Notes: generated by a model not told the origin, from the sequence alone. DNA of 64,000 nucleotides from Diprion similis (GCF_021155765.1 NC_060107.1:12076501-12140500), one strand, 5' to 3'. Counted from the stretch's first letter, positions 1-11,695 are shown. Program-made: numbers and translations.

Positions 1-405
1 AAAACCTTCACGACTTAGAGAGAAGAGCCGAAGTAAGGCCAGTATTTATTTCACTCAAATAAATATTCCTTATTAACTGAATTGAATGATTATTTAATAA
101 TTTTAATCTATTTTACCAAGTATGCACAGGGACCAGAAGGTGGACCGCGTTGCCAAAAATTTTAACATGCGCAAACTAACGCGGTAAGGTACGATAATTG
201 CTCGCACGGGCAGGAAAAGGAGATTAAGCAGCACGTCCTACCTACTCGAGCGCTCGATTTTAACTAACCGAGCGCATGCGCCAAGCGAGGGCTGCACGCG
301 CATTTCATAGACCCTGTTTTCGCACACCGCGCTGCCATGCGGCCGGAAACCGTTTTAAGTCTGCAGGTCTGAACAGGTCTGCGAGGTTCGAGCGTGAACA
401 GGCAG

Positions 406-625
406 AAAAATTCAAATTCGAGGGACTTTTCATAAGAGCGAAAAGAATGTGGAGTAAAATGAACCATCGTGAGACTGACATCGTGAATATTCTTTGGTTA
501 AAATGCTCGGCCGTTTACCCAGTTGATCGCGAGAGCATCTTTTATTTACTATGAAAACAGTTTCACGATGGCTCATTTTACTCCTCATTCTTTTCGCTTT
601 CGCAGAAAGTCCCTCAAATATGCAC
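406..625. repeat. Imperfect inverted repeat (hairpin)
   Basis: The arm at about 418-473 is the near reverse complement of about 563-615: ATGGNTCATTTTACTCC on the right matches GGAGTAAAATGAACCAT on the left, and AGTCCCTC matches GAGGGACT. Similarity weakens outward. The loop is about 90 bases. Both strands are open here over this stretch, but the ORFs simply mirror each other across the palindrome, so I do not call a gene. Confidence 0.6.
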
Positions 626-1059
626 TTTTTGGCCCTGAAATGTGGTAATAGCGACAGGTGTCAAAAAACCACACATTTTCGGACGATTTTCGGGATACGA
701 GTAACCTTCCTCAATTCCGCTACAAAAGAGCTATGCACCGTCGAAATTTCAACTCATTCGGTTCGTTTGTTTATTTAATATAGTGAGAAAACGGATGATT
801 TCACTCGACCGATAAGGGTAGGATGGCTACATCGCGTTAAACACAACGATCTGAGTCCCCTTAGATCCGAGCACCTAGTCAAAAAATGACTTACACAATT
901 CTAAAAAATGGCTCCCACTACTGGGGTTTCCAGAGCATAATGTACGACCGTGGAAGTATCGAATACCTAGTTTGCTGCTCATGCGTTATTAGTCAAACAA
1001 CATTGCATTTTGGCGCGTTATTTAACGTTTCAAATTGAATAAAACTAATTATATTGCTT

Positions 1060-1380
1060 TATTTTCAATAGCCTTAACGAATGTAAGAGCTCCGTGGCCT
1101 CCACTTAGTACCCACCTCTCCCTCATGTAGTCCCTAAGTATCTTCTTGGCACCCCCCGTCGCTCCTAAATGGATTACGTGGTTTATGCAGAATGTTCCTT
1201 TACGGCGTCGCTGATTCGAGACCGAAGGACAGAGTTAGTCCTGCCGGAGTTCTCTCTCTGTCCCACGATCAAAAGATTGGAGAGCAGCCGCCAGGCGGGG
1301 AAAGCGATAAGGCCAGCGATTAGAATGAGCGGAAATGCCTGCAGTTGTTGTTCTCTCTGTCTTATCACGGCTTCCACTCG
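1060..1380 (-). pseudogene. Unrecognised decayed coding-like stretch
   Basis: On the minus strand, a 64-codon frame (1377 down to 1183) begins with a charged stretch followed by a strongly hydrophobic segment (AFPLILIAGLIAFPAW) typical of a membrane span. A second frame then stays open from about 1215 down to 1065, with a protein-like composition (HLGATGGAKKILRDYM, then WVLSGGHGALTFVK). The two frames overlap, as expected from an old frameshift. I do not recognise the family. It could be a relic of a mobile element or of an integrated sequence, or chance. Confidence 0.25.
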
Positions 1381-2879
1381 ATGTATGTATACAGCGCGCA
1401 GTCCATCTCTATAAGTCCATGTATATTATTTATTCAGTAAGTTATTCGGAATCTTGTGAGCCCGAAAGCGCTAGTTAAAAAGTATTCCATACAGCATGTG
1501 TGACGTTCCCGGTATATCAGTGTTCTTGAGCTCTAGTTGGTTCAATTCCATTCCTTTATAAATTTTCGATTGATATTCAGTTAATTCTACATCCATTCAA
1601 TTGAATACAAAGTTGCTTTCATATAAGTTCTTATTTTATATGACATGTTTTTAAGTATGTTATTTGCGACGTTATTTCAATTTAACGATTGCGTTGAATG
1701 ATACGTGTTTAGACACCGAATTCGTATTCATAATTGTGATTCTCTTATATCTAGAAATGGTAATGATCATCCCTACTCTCACGGGCGTGTGATTCCCAAG
1801 CTCTTCAGGAAGTAGTGTGGCAACACTCCGGGGAAAAATTTATTGAAGTCCTATTCTCTTAACCATCATAACACTCTCTCATAACGAGGTAGTACAGAGA
1901 TTTGTGGAGAAACCAGAGGGAACAGTTTTTGGGATCTAGAGTCAATTTAATACGCTGATGATTGACGGTTTTATTGATCGCAACAACAATAGCACGAGGC
2001 AAAAGAAGAACATGGCGTGCATGGCGGAATTAAATAATGGCGCGTATATCGGCCAGAAACGTACAGGCATAGAGAAAAAAACAATCGAGAACGGTTCATA
2101 GCTCTCAGCGCCTCCACTTGCCACATGTTCACACTATCTTCCTTACAAATGGCGCGTGCGCAGGCGCGGCGAGTACAAGTGCGATAAATATCATTTATTC
2201 AACAGGTAGTACTGTATTAATTATTTGATAACTCTATTCTGTCAGAGGTGCTTGAGCCATTTTTCAGACAGAAATTCAAATGTCTTCTTTAGTAGTGCGG
2301 AGGGGGCAGAATTTTTCCACTAGCTAAATTTTAATAGTGTAATCCAAAAAATGAATAGGGAGATTTCAAATTCACTCTATTAGGGGTGATATTTTTTGAT
2401 TTTTGGTTGGTGCAGATACTACAAATTTTTAGAGAATCAATTAGAAAGCATGAAAGGAAACCATAACACAGCCTTATTCTTTGTAGAATCGAGTAGAGTC
2501 GGAAATAAAGAGTTGACAAGAACAGTTAGAGTTTAGGGAGATAGGATTAAAGGCAGTATAACTCATTTTCAGTCAGAGTTAGAAATTAAAGTCGGGAGTA
2601 ACAGAATCAAATCAAACAAATCTTGCCAATTCGTATTTTTTTCATGTTGGATTCTTCCTCTTCTCAAATTACTCTATTCAAACTAGAATGATATATTAGC
2701 TTTACTCCGTGATTTGTTAATTATTCCAAGTTCAATCATTCTTCTTTCCAACGTTTCATTTCTTCTTGTCTGTTTTTTTCCTCATCACTTCTTTGGGTGT
2801 TTCATAGACTTAACATCCCCATAGGGAGTACGACGGCGCCGTTACACCTATACTGAGAAAACTTACAATTAAATCTCTT

Positions 2880-3580
2880 GTCGACTATACCTGGATCTGG
2901 CCAGCTGCGAAATCCGTTCAATTATCTGGAATGAGTAAAGTAGGCGGAGCATAGGGCGGGATCTGATCGAACTGGACGCGTTTGGCTTCTAAAGTAGATT
3001 GGTCTTTCGCTGGATAAAGTATAGCGGACGATTCGGTTGAATCCAACAAGAATTTGTTGAATATTCCGTAGTAGCGACCCCGTCAAGGGCCCTCACACTC
3101 GTCTCACAAGTCGTGGCCCAAATGCGACAGAATAGCGAATTCCTTCACTTTGGGATTCCAGACCGTCACTAGTGCCGTTAGAATATTAATGATGGTTTTT
3201 AATTTCACCATGTCTTTTCCTTATAAATGTAATTGCTGTAGAGGAGTTGCTGAATTGGTTCACCATGTCCAGCCAGTCTACATTATACCTCTGGGTTCAA
3301 TGCGCTGACGGGTGTGTTCGGAGTTCCTGCTTTGGAAATTGTGTAGCCACTTGCATCGCCGACCATCACTGGCACCTTGGAGGACCGTCTTGCCGTCTGA
3401 ACTGCCATATTTCTACCAAATACTCCAGCCTGGTCTACTGACGGTAAACCGTCCAGGTCATCCGAGGTGCGACGAATTGGCACTTGTCCTAGCGGGATAT
3501 AGCCATTAAGGAAGAAAAGGTGCAGTGAACAGTCCGGATGTATACACACCCCGTCAGCCATTTCCCTGTCAGACATTTTT
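2880..3580 (-). pseudogene. Unrecognised decayed coding-like stretch
   Basis: A 97-codon minus frame (3576 down to 3283) has protein-like composition, with segments such as CIHPDCSLHLFFLNGYIPLG and VPVMVGDASGYTI. After its stop, coding-like sequence continues from about 3195 down to 2890 in minus frames interrupted by stops, for example KTIINILTALVTVWNPKVKE and, further on, RVQFDQIPPYAPPTLLIP. Together they look like one degraded protein-coding region of at least 600 nt. I do not recognise the family. A transposon or integrated-virus relic is possible, but nothing visible decides this. Confidence 0.35.
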
Positions 3581-3997
3581 GAAATCTGGTATTATTCTGG
3601 GGGTTTCCAGATAAATACGTGACTTTTTTTTAATAAGCTGCAACAGTTTCTCCCTAAAGTCATGTACATTTGGGTATCTTGAAAAGTATCTTTAAAAGAA
3701 TCAACGAGAACGAGAAACTGATAAATAAATACACACGATGGATTTAAAGTTGGAAAGTAGAACACACATTTGTGCTATTTTTTTTTGTATGAATTTGATC
3801 AACGGGTTACATAACCTGAATTACGCTTTCGCTGTCATAGCCGTACATCATTCGCTCAGCTCTGTTAATTGTTCGCAGCTTTCACTCCTCTTTTTATTAA
3901 TTTAATTTATTGATTAATAAGAAAACAGTTCATCTCATTGTCTAGGCGGCAAGGTGCCGTATAATTATTACCAGTAGTTGTTGAGTCTTTTCCTGGG

Positions 3998-4788
3998 TAT
4001 TAAGGTGCTTATAAAGACGCGTTGTACACCTCGAAAACGCGGGGATGCAAAACTCCTATACCGTTCAAGCGATCAGAGTGAAACTTGGGCAATTATGCCT
4101 TATTTTGGCAAAAAGTGGAGCATCTTTTTACTTTTTCAAAATTTGGAGAAAAATTTTACAGACTGGTTACCATCCACAGAACATGGCCAAGTTTTTACAG
4201 TTGCACTGAATAGATCGAACTATCCGGTATGATGCCACTCGGCGGTGATGAAACACACTTTTTGAGCTCAGTCCGATGAGATTTGATGGTGAACTGACGA
4301 AATGGCAGCCGATCTGGTTTTCGATTGTGAAGAAAACCGAAATCTCATTTTAGTGACATTTGTCGGTAATTTTTTACCGACATTACACGCATACATTACC
4401 GGCATCCGCGTAATGTCAGTAACAAATGTCGCCAAAATGAGATTTCGGTGTACTTCATAATCGAAAACCAGATCAGCTACCATTTCGTCATTTCATCATC
4501 AAATCTTATAGAACTGGGTTTAAAATGTGTGTTTTATCACCACCGAGTGGCATCATACCGGATTGTTCGATCTATTCAGCGCAACTGTAAAAACTTGGCC
4601 ATGTTCTGTGGATGATATCCAATCTGTAAAATTTTTTTCCAGATTTTGAAAAAGTAAAAAGGCTCTCCACTTTTTGCCAAAATAAGGCATTAACTGCCCA
4701 AGTTTCACCCTGATCGCTCAAGCGATATAAGAGTCTTGCATCCCCGCGTTTTCGAGGTGTACAACGTGTCTTTATAAGCACCTTAATA
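3998..4788. mobile_element. Fold-back MITE (Tc1/mariner-like, TA-flanked)
   Basis: This is a nearly complete palindrome of about 790 bp. The left end TTAAGGTGCTTATAAAGACG (from 4000) reappears inverted at the right end, ...CTTTATAAGCACCTTAA (to 4786). Both ends are flanked by TA, consistent with a TA target duplication. The two arms (about 380 nt each) match throughout, including the segments around 4025-4250 and 4550-4760. The centre (about 4370-4430) is a small stem with GTCGGTAATTTTTTACCGAC. There is no transposase. A second, half-length copy lies at about 28542-28893. Confidence 0.8.
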
Positions 4789-5036
4789 ATGAATCACATT
4801 GCTCTTTCCAAACTGATCGGCAAGTGCCAGGTTTATACGAGGTTTCTAAAAAGTTCGTCATACGAGATAATGTATGACCCAGCGGATGAAACTACATGTT
4901 ACAAGCTCCATATTTTGGCCCCAAGAAGTACGCTTAGGAGTTTCAGCAAAATCTATCGTCGGAGCGCCATAGTTAAGCTCTTATAATCAACCTCTTTATA
5001 GTTGAGTAAATTTTGTTAGGGGCCATCGATTATACC

Positions 5037-6398
5037 TTACTCAGTTTTCCGAATCATGGAGTTATTGGGGAAACCAGTAACAGTTTTTGCACTTTTAACA
5101 TTAGGTTCAAAGTAATTATGTACGTAAAACGAAGAGAACATATATACGAAGAATGATGAGTTCAACACAATTAGGATGGCCAACAAACTTGGGACTTTGT
5201 GACAATCGGTGAACAGAACCTGTCCGCTATGGAGGCCGACTATAATAAATTGCACTATTTGTAGCAATGTCAAATACTTCTTCCAGTGCACCAAATACTT
5301 TTGGATTTCTGCCCCAAAGGCTGCCAGCAAGTAATAACTGTACATAAAAGTATGAACGAAGCAGTTCATTAGTCCTAGAAACGTTGGATGTCCACTTGCA
5401 AAGTAACGGACTCCGATCCACGCGAAAACGACCATCGAAGCATGATGATAAACATGAAGGAAAGATATCTGACGATTCTTTTTTCGAAGCACGAAGAACA
5501 CCGTGTCTAGAAGGTCGATGAGCTTGCAGATAAAGTAGAGGTGCGTGGCAGTGGCCATCTGAAAATTTTGAATTCTATTGATTGGTTTCTTGGTCATTTA
5601 TATAAGTGAATGCTATTTAGTTTCTCCATTTAATCGAAGACTGTTATTTTAATCGATATTAATGCGAACGTAGCACGAAATATTGTAAAAATACTTCAGC
5701 AATTCAACTGTACAAGCTTAAAAATGTTTCACATACATGAAAGTAATGCAACTTTGAAAGTTTCGAAGTATTCTTAAAAAAAAGTTCTTTCGTAAGTTTC
5801 GAAATATTTTAGAAATATTACGGTAACTTGAATTCCCGTGATGTACTGTGATGGTAGCTGCATTATTTCTTGTTTACATTAAATTACTTCAGCATCCATA
5901 AAACTTGTTTAAAAATAATAAAACTTACTCGCATCGCTGCTGGGGTGTCTGAATACTCAATTGGTTGACACCAGTAGCTGTAGTTGTTCATCCCGTATGC
6001 TATGATACCCTCTTTAAACAAGTAAGCGCTTAGCAGAATTTGAAACAAATTATATGCAATCAGAGTTTTTCGTAAGGTGTAGGGCTGCTTGTCTTCCATA
6101 TACTTTGGGCCTGCCGAAGTGCATATGTAAACATAGGCAATCACTATCGTGAAGATACATCCTGGTTGTGAAACTAAGAACCAATCTGTGGTTCTTGGAT
6201 CTGTGGGAGGAAATTCAGATTACAACATGGTCAAAAGTTTCTTATGAAAAATTAAATCTTGCAATCCAATAGAAATAGGGATATAAATTGTTCATCATAT
6301 TTCTTTAAGTACTTTCAAGAACAACTATTGATTAGATGGGTAAACATACCAGAATTTTTGTACACAGGTAACAACCACTCCAACACGTCTGACAACAT
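5037..6398 (-). CDS. Very-long-chain fatty acid elongase (ELO/ELOVL)
   Basis: This gene encodes the condensing enzyme (3-ketoacyl-CoA synthase) of microsomal fatty-acid elongation, an ER multi-pass membrane protein. There are three coding exons: 6350-6398, 5929-6200 and 5037-5558 (843 nt, 280 aa), all with GT-AG junctions and matching phases. Family landmarks in order are SAGPKYMEDKQPY after the first membrane span, the YN-containing second span, LLDTVFFVLRKK, the catalytic His box FLHVYHH, and the FMYSYY motif. Length is typical of the family (about 270-320 aa). The start is the only ATG that opens exon 1 (MLSDVLEWLLPVY). The C-terminus ends MIRKTE without a clear KKxx retention signal. An ELO relic lies just upstream. 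Insect members feed hydrocarbon, pheromone and membrane lipid synthesis; substrate chain length cannot be read from the sequence. Confidence 0.93.
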
Positions 6399-7128
6399 TT
6401 TTCAGTCGGCCTAAAAATGAAAAAAGATGCGTTTCACAAATTCTTCATATAGTATTGCAAAATACTGACCTACAAAAAATTACAAATGCAACTTATTTAA
6501 CACTTAAGTTTTGTGGAATAGTTTGAGCTGAAATTTTCTAGGATATTAACAAAGTGCAACACAACTACTGGAAGAAGCTCAGTTCAACTGAGGATTTTAT
6601 TGTAAAACGGAATGCTTGCATAAGACACAAGGTTGATTATTCAACGAGTCGGTCAATTGTCTGTTTATTAATCAAGCAACTGGGTAATCTGATTCTGTGA
6701 TTCAGCTGAACTTACTGAATAAATTGTTCGCAATTCAAAGATTCTCTAAATATAATAAATACTGCGATTCAACAATAATTATCAACGACAATTAAGTAAT
6801 ACAAGTAATATGATAATTCTGTTATAATAAAATTAGGAGTTTCAAAAAAATTCGGAGGTGATTTGGGGAAAAAATATTACCGAGCTTTAATTTACGCACT
6901 TCAACGACTGGACTATTTTGGCTACTGATAATATATAAGTTTGTATTACGTAATTTCGTCTGATTAATGTAAGGGTAAGTATTTCATCATGTAGAGCTCA
7001 TAGGAAATCTAAATAAATTTACATTGTCGCAGTTTTAAAGCTAATAATCAATTCACATACTGATTATTCACGTCATTGACACGATTAACGCCACCTTTAT
7101 GGTAATTTTGGGAATATGTGAAACGCGT

Positions 7129-7380
7129 TTACTCTTTAAAGCTGTCAGTAGATCGTGTGATTTTTAACATTGCAATCGTTGAAGATGAACACTTAGAAAT
7201 TGTGTAAATCAGCCTAAAAAACTGTACTAATGGCGTTATAGTCTGCAGATTAATTTCTCCACGCATGGAATTTCGCACTTCCATACCGAACACTACCAGC
7301 ATGTAATAGCCGTACATGAATGGATGAACACATCTCTTCTTCGTAGCATGGTGAAGAAACGAAGGTGTCTAAATTTGCAA
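7129..7380 (-). pseudogene. ELO elongase relic
   Basis: The minus strand around 7370-7130 encodes FLHHATKK, then CVHPFMYGYYMLVVFGMEV and, further on, LVQFFRLIY. These align with the intact neighbour's FLHVYHHAS, CFVHTFMYSYYLLAAFGAEI and LLQIVQFIIV. The His box has lost three residues (HVYHH reduced to HH), the interval to FMY is shortened, and no other exon was found. It is read as a decayed tandem duplicate of the gene at 5037-6398. Confidence 0.7.
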
Positions 7381-7559
7381 GAATGTGTGCTGTCATTGTG
7401 TTACTGCCACCATAATCTGCAGCGAGCGACGCCGCAACCTCCGAATATATTCGTGAACAATAGACCCATACTATTTTCTGTATTTCATATTTAAGGTAGT
7501 TTTTTAGTGACACCGGAGTCATTAGAACGTCCGTTTGAAGAAGTATAATTTGCATTAAA

Positions 7560-9157
7560 GTTGTTGGAATAATACACGAAAACGAAATTCATGAATTTTA
7601 AGCACATTTTGCATGATAGTTTACTATTATTTTACTATAGAAGATCTGTCTTTAGTTTTTCGTTTGATTACCGTTGTCATCAGATACAACTAATAGCTAA
7701 GGTTTAGTTTCATTATTTTTACACATCTCGATGTACAACAAAAATACAACAAAATAATCAATTCAAGTCTCATATATACAGCTGAGGACTTGGGATTGAC
7801 TAAAGAACCGCGTTAATATTATCAGTATGCACTTACACTGCAAATGCTAAACAAATGAGTCTAATTTGTCGGTTTAGTCGTCACAGAATTCACTAATGAT
7901 ACACGTATACCAGTCATTTGCCATTCTTACTTTATTTATAAATAATGATCAATAATTAACGCACTGCATTCAAGAGTGCTAGTCATTTCTGTTTATCGAT
8001 AACTGAATGTAAAATTTTCATACGTTAGCCTGACCGTAATTAATGCGCTTTGTTAATCCCTTTTTTCCATCAATTCTATCGTTAATAATCCGATTATTCA
8101 GAGTACCTTTTTTTTCTCAAGATCATGAGTCGACAATGCGTGTCTCCCTTCTCTTTCTCAAGTCACTTGCTGTATTTACCACTTGAAACGTCGGGACCCG
8201 AAGCTTGTGGGTTCGGAAAATCAGGGTGCACATAGTACTAATACCTAAGTGACACGGTTCCCGCGCCCTGATCACTCGCAAATGTATGTGCCGGCTGTCC
8301 AAACACCAGCTGGCAAGTGTGGACGCGTTTCTCCATCAGCCATGAGCAATTTTCAAACTAGATGATGACTCAGCTACGTTACTAAAGTACACGGTGTTGA
8401 AAGGTCCAAACATTCTTGGACCCTACGGTATCGTTATATTGAGCAATGACCATATAGTCACGAGTACGGCAAAGATACTATAAATGGTGGTTAAGGTCAG
8501 AAAAAGTTGGCCAGTCGCGAAGTTACTTGCAATTGAGTGAATTTTACGTTATGCAAACACAGGGTTGAGATGTAGCCGAACTACATACCAGGAAAGCAAC
8601 AGTAAATAGCAAAAAAAAAACGGCAAGTAAATTCATGACTTTACACAGAAGACAGTAAAGACCTTACCTTTTGGGTAGAAGAGAAGGAACAGAAGAGACG
8701 ATAGCGCACAAGGAAAGAACTGCGGAATAATAAACTGATAGTGAAGAGAAAAAAGTTAGTACAATAGGCTAAATTGAAAACGAGGCACGTGTTAATACCC
8801 CAAGTGCCCAAGTAGATTGATCCCTAATAATCCCGATCATAGACTTATAGAGATAGACTGCGCGAGAAAGAGAAAGCAGCAACGGGAATCCGACCTCTCA
8901 CTCTAATCTTTGTCTTGGCGGGGGAAACACCTAGCTTATCAATTTTCGCTGTAGCGAATCGCCGCCAAGTTGCTTTAACCTCTTAACCTACGATTTACGT
9001 TTCAACATCCTGAGTGCGAAAAAGAAACAAAATCGCATACACTTCGAGGCATTCCACGATTCGGCAAATCGGTCCTAAGTCGTACCAAACGCGCATAACT
9101 TACGAAATGTAAATACATGCGTAAGATACAACTGGTTTGATTTTATGGAATATTTGA
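7560..9157. other. Intergenic, no gene seen
   Basis: No coding region, RNA gene or clear repeat could be supported here on either strand. Only short AT-rich frames are present. Confidence 0.5.
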
Positions 9158-9185
9158 TCATATTATAACCGCAACCGTAGCACCC

Positions 9186-9545
9186 GTGATATTTACATTT
9201 GGCTCGATCAGTGTACCACGTGCCATGTCCGTAATATCCACATTCGACCCAACCGATGTACTACAGGCCATGCTTGTGATATTTACATTTGGCTTTATCA
9301 TTGTACCACGTGCCATGCCCGTAATATTTACATCTGACCCAACCGATGTACTACAGGCCATGCTCGTGATATTTACATTTGGTTCGATCATTGTACCAGG
9401 GGCCATGCCCGTAATATTTACATTTGACCCAACCGATGTATTACGGGCCATGCTCGTGATATTTACATTTGGCTCGATCATTGTACCAGCGGCCATGCCC
9501 GTAATATTTACATTTGGCCTGACCGATGTACACCTGCCGCGATGG
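9186..9545. repeat. 90-bp tandem repeat (4 copies), each two 45-bp halves
   Basis: Copies start at 9186, 9276, 9366 and 9456 with an exact 90-bp period. Each unit holds two related 45-bp halves beginning GTGATATTTACATTTGG and GTAATATTTACATTTGA. Because 45 and 90 are multiples of three, long frames stay open on both strands (15-residue peptide repeats such as NVNITGMARGT on the minus strand). The frames are a by-product of the array and are not called as genes. The array sits just before a hairpin and a Mutator-like relic and may be terminal or subterminal DNA of that transposon. Confidence 0.85.
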
Positions 9546-9657
9546 ATTCTGATCGATTCAAGGCCACCGGTGTCGTCTGCTACGCAGATTGAATAATTGA
9601 TAGCAGACAACACCAGTGGCTTTGAATCGGTTAGAATCCACCTCGGCAGGTGTACTA
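9525..9657. repeat. Long hairpin (about 58-bp stem)
   Basis: The left arm, about 9525-9583 (GTACACCTGCCG...GTCGTCTGCTAC), is matched in reverse complement by about 9598-9657 (GATAGCAGACAACACC...CGGCAGGTGTAC), with a loop of about 14 bases. It follows the last 90-bp repeat. A further partial direct copy of the repeat (TACTACGGGCCAGGCCCGTGATA region, about 9650-9675) follows the hairpin, so the palindrome is embedded in the repeat-bearing element. Confidence 0.8.
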
Positions 9658-9689
9658 CGGGCCAGGCCCGTGATAATCAGTATATTACA

Positions 9690-10979
9690 GATTCCGAAAT
9701 ATGCAGGGGGAATGTAAAGTTTTGTGAATCAGGTATACGAGGACTGGAATTTAAAGTTGCCATTTCATGTGACACGTGCGAAGATAGAAGCATAAATTCA
9801 TGTCCTCTTATAAACGGTCATACGTACGAAATAAATCGACGCTTTACTTTTGCAATGCGATTCCTTGAGATAGGCGAATATGGCATGCGGAAATTCTGCA
9901 GACTTATGGATTTACCGAGAAGCGTATATGAATCGTTTTACGACAACGTATTCAATAATATTCTTCCTGCTACAAAAACCGTCTGCCAGATGTCCATGAA
10001 AAATACAGCGGCTGAAGAAAACAAAATGATTGCAGAGAGAGAAGAGAAGTCACTAGAAATTACAGTTTGTGGAGATAGTACTTGGTCGTATTCTTATCCT
10101 TACATGGCGTGTCAACTCTAATAGGAAGTTTCACAAAAGAAAAATTTTATTTTTGTGTAAGATCATCGTATTATAAAGAGTGGGAGTATTGGCAGAAGGA
10201 TTCTATTAGTGAACAATGCGCAGAATAGTTTGAAGGTTATCAGAATAATTGCTCCGCTAATCATTGTTTTTACGGTCTGCAGAACTTAAATAATGTAAAG
10301 TACCGTAATTATATGGGTGACGGGGATTCTAAGACCTTCAAGGCAGCCGTAGAATTAAAACAGTATGGTGACGATTTCGATTTGGAAAAACAGAATGCAT
10401 TGGACATATGCAAAAAAGGATTGGCAAAAACTCCGCAAGGTGAAAAAACATAATAAAGGACTCGGCCGTAGAGGTAAACTTACAGGAAAGCTAATAAACG
10501 AATTAAGCGTTTCCTATGGATTAGCGATAAGAAATTACTGTAATTCTGTAGAACATATGAAAAACACGATCTGGATAACTTTTTGCCATAAATGTTGGAC
10601 CAACGAACAGCTCAAACACGAAATTTTTCCGCCTAGTGAAACAAGTTGGTGTACGTGGCGAAAAGTGGAAGCACAAGGAAAGCTTCACAGATATCAGCAT
10701 AAATCGCGACTTCATAAAGATGTACAGAAAGCAATTCAGCCTGTTGACGAATCTCTCACTGACTATAATCTGCTCGAACAGTGTTTTGGAGGATATAATC
10801 AAAATTGTAACGTAAACCTAAACGGTATGATATGGAAATTCGCACCGAAAATAAGTTTCAATGGTATGAAAGTAGTTGAAATAGCTACTTACATGACTAC
10901 AAGCATTTTTAATGATGGCTGTAGCAATATTTTATTACTGTTACGCGTATTAAATATAACCATCGGACGTGATTGATAT
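9690..10979 (+). pseudogene. Mutator-like (MULE) transposase relic
   Basis: Three blocks match the Mutator-like transposase domain found widely in arthropod genomes. Block 1 (about 9740-10090) reads FKVAISCDTCEDRSINSCPL, then INRRFTFAMRFL, MKNTAAEE and VCGDSTW. Block 2 (about 10170-10370) includes NYMGDGDSKTFKAAVE, the conserved GDGDSKT box. Block 3 (about 10400-10920) includes NKGLGRRGKLTGKLINELSV, SWCTWRKVEAQGKLH and FGGYNQNCNVNLNGMIWK. The blocks are broken by a stop after 10121, an in-frame TAG near 10230 and a frameshift in the A-run near 10430, so no functional transposase is made. No complete MULE termini were identified. The repeat array and hairpin upstream are candidates for its left end. 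Confidence 0.85.
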
Positions 10980-10987
10980 GACATGCG

Positions 10988-11695
10988 TAATAGACCAGGA
11001 GATAGTGACACAAAATATTAGGTCATTTGTACCAGTATTGCTGTTCTTCAGGGGTCTAATTACGTAAAGGCAAAAAGGAAAATGATGGTCATAGCGCTGG
11101 TACCGGCGGCCCAATCGCGTGTGCGTTAATCGAACGCATCGGATAAATAACGAGTGTCAAACGATTTGTTCCACAAAAATGCTTGTATTTTCAGATAGTC
11201 GAAAAAAAAAGATCTAGGCGGTAGCGTAATGCCATACTTCTCGGGTGTGACTTACAGCCCGCCATACCGATGCGAATACATTAATTTAAATAAAACAATT
11301 CAACCATTTGTACCAGGCTAATTTTTGCATAGCTAATCATCGTCGAGTAGCCATTCACGAAAATCACCTTGCCATACTTTTCCGACAGTTCCCAATGGCC
11401 GCAAAAAGGGGTGATTTTTTTTTTTCGCCAAACGATTTGTACCACCCTGAAACTTTTTTTAACAGTTCTCTGTATGATCATAAATAGAAGTCTGATAATG
11501 CCATACCTGTGGGAGGTGGCGAATGTGAACAATATTTTTTCAAAATCCTAAGATTTTATTCGTAATTCGAACGATTTGTACCAGTATGGCACTAATTTTT
11601 CCTGTAAGTTTGAGGTTTAACGAATATAAATACAAAGAACCGCCATACTGGTACAAATAACCTAATATTTTGTGTCACTACCTCCTGGTCTATAA
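10988..11695. mobile_element. 702-bp TIR element flanked by TAA, made of about 137-bp units
   Basis: Terminal inverted repeats of about 50 bp (left from 10991 TAGACCAGGAG..., right to 11692 ...CCTCCTGGTCTA) match with about three differences. Both sides are flanked by TAA (10988-10990 and 11693-11695), as expected for a 3-bp PIF/Harbinger-type target duplication. The motif (C)RATTTGTACCA or a close variant recurs at 11024, 11162, 11305, 11433 and 11572, about 128-143 bases apart. TGCCATAC recurs downstream of it within several of the units. There is no transposase, so this is a non-autonomous element. Confidence 0.75.

Noticed and set aside
264-554. 92- and 67-codon frames
   Set aside because: They overlap on opposite strands, mirror an inverted repeat, and have no recognisable family.
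3978-4781. Frames of 84 and 69 codons with almost the same peptide on opposite strands
   Set aside because: They are the two arms of the fold-back MITE, not a duplicated gene.
9186-9545. CRISPR-like array
   Set aside because: The repeats are contiguous without unique spacers, and the DNA is clearly eukaryotic.
9158-9613. Open frames of 151 and 136 codons on opposite strands
   Set aside because: Both come from the 90-bp tandem array and its hairpin; the period is a multiple of three, so frames stay open without selection.
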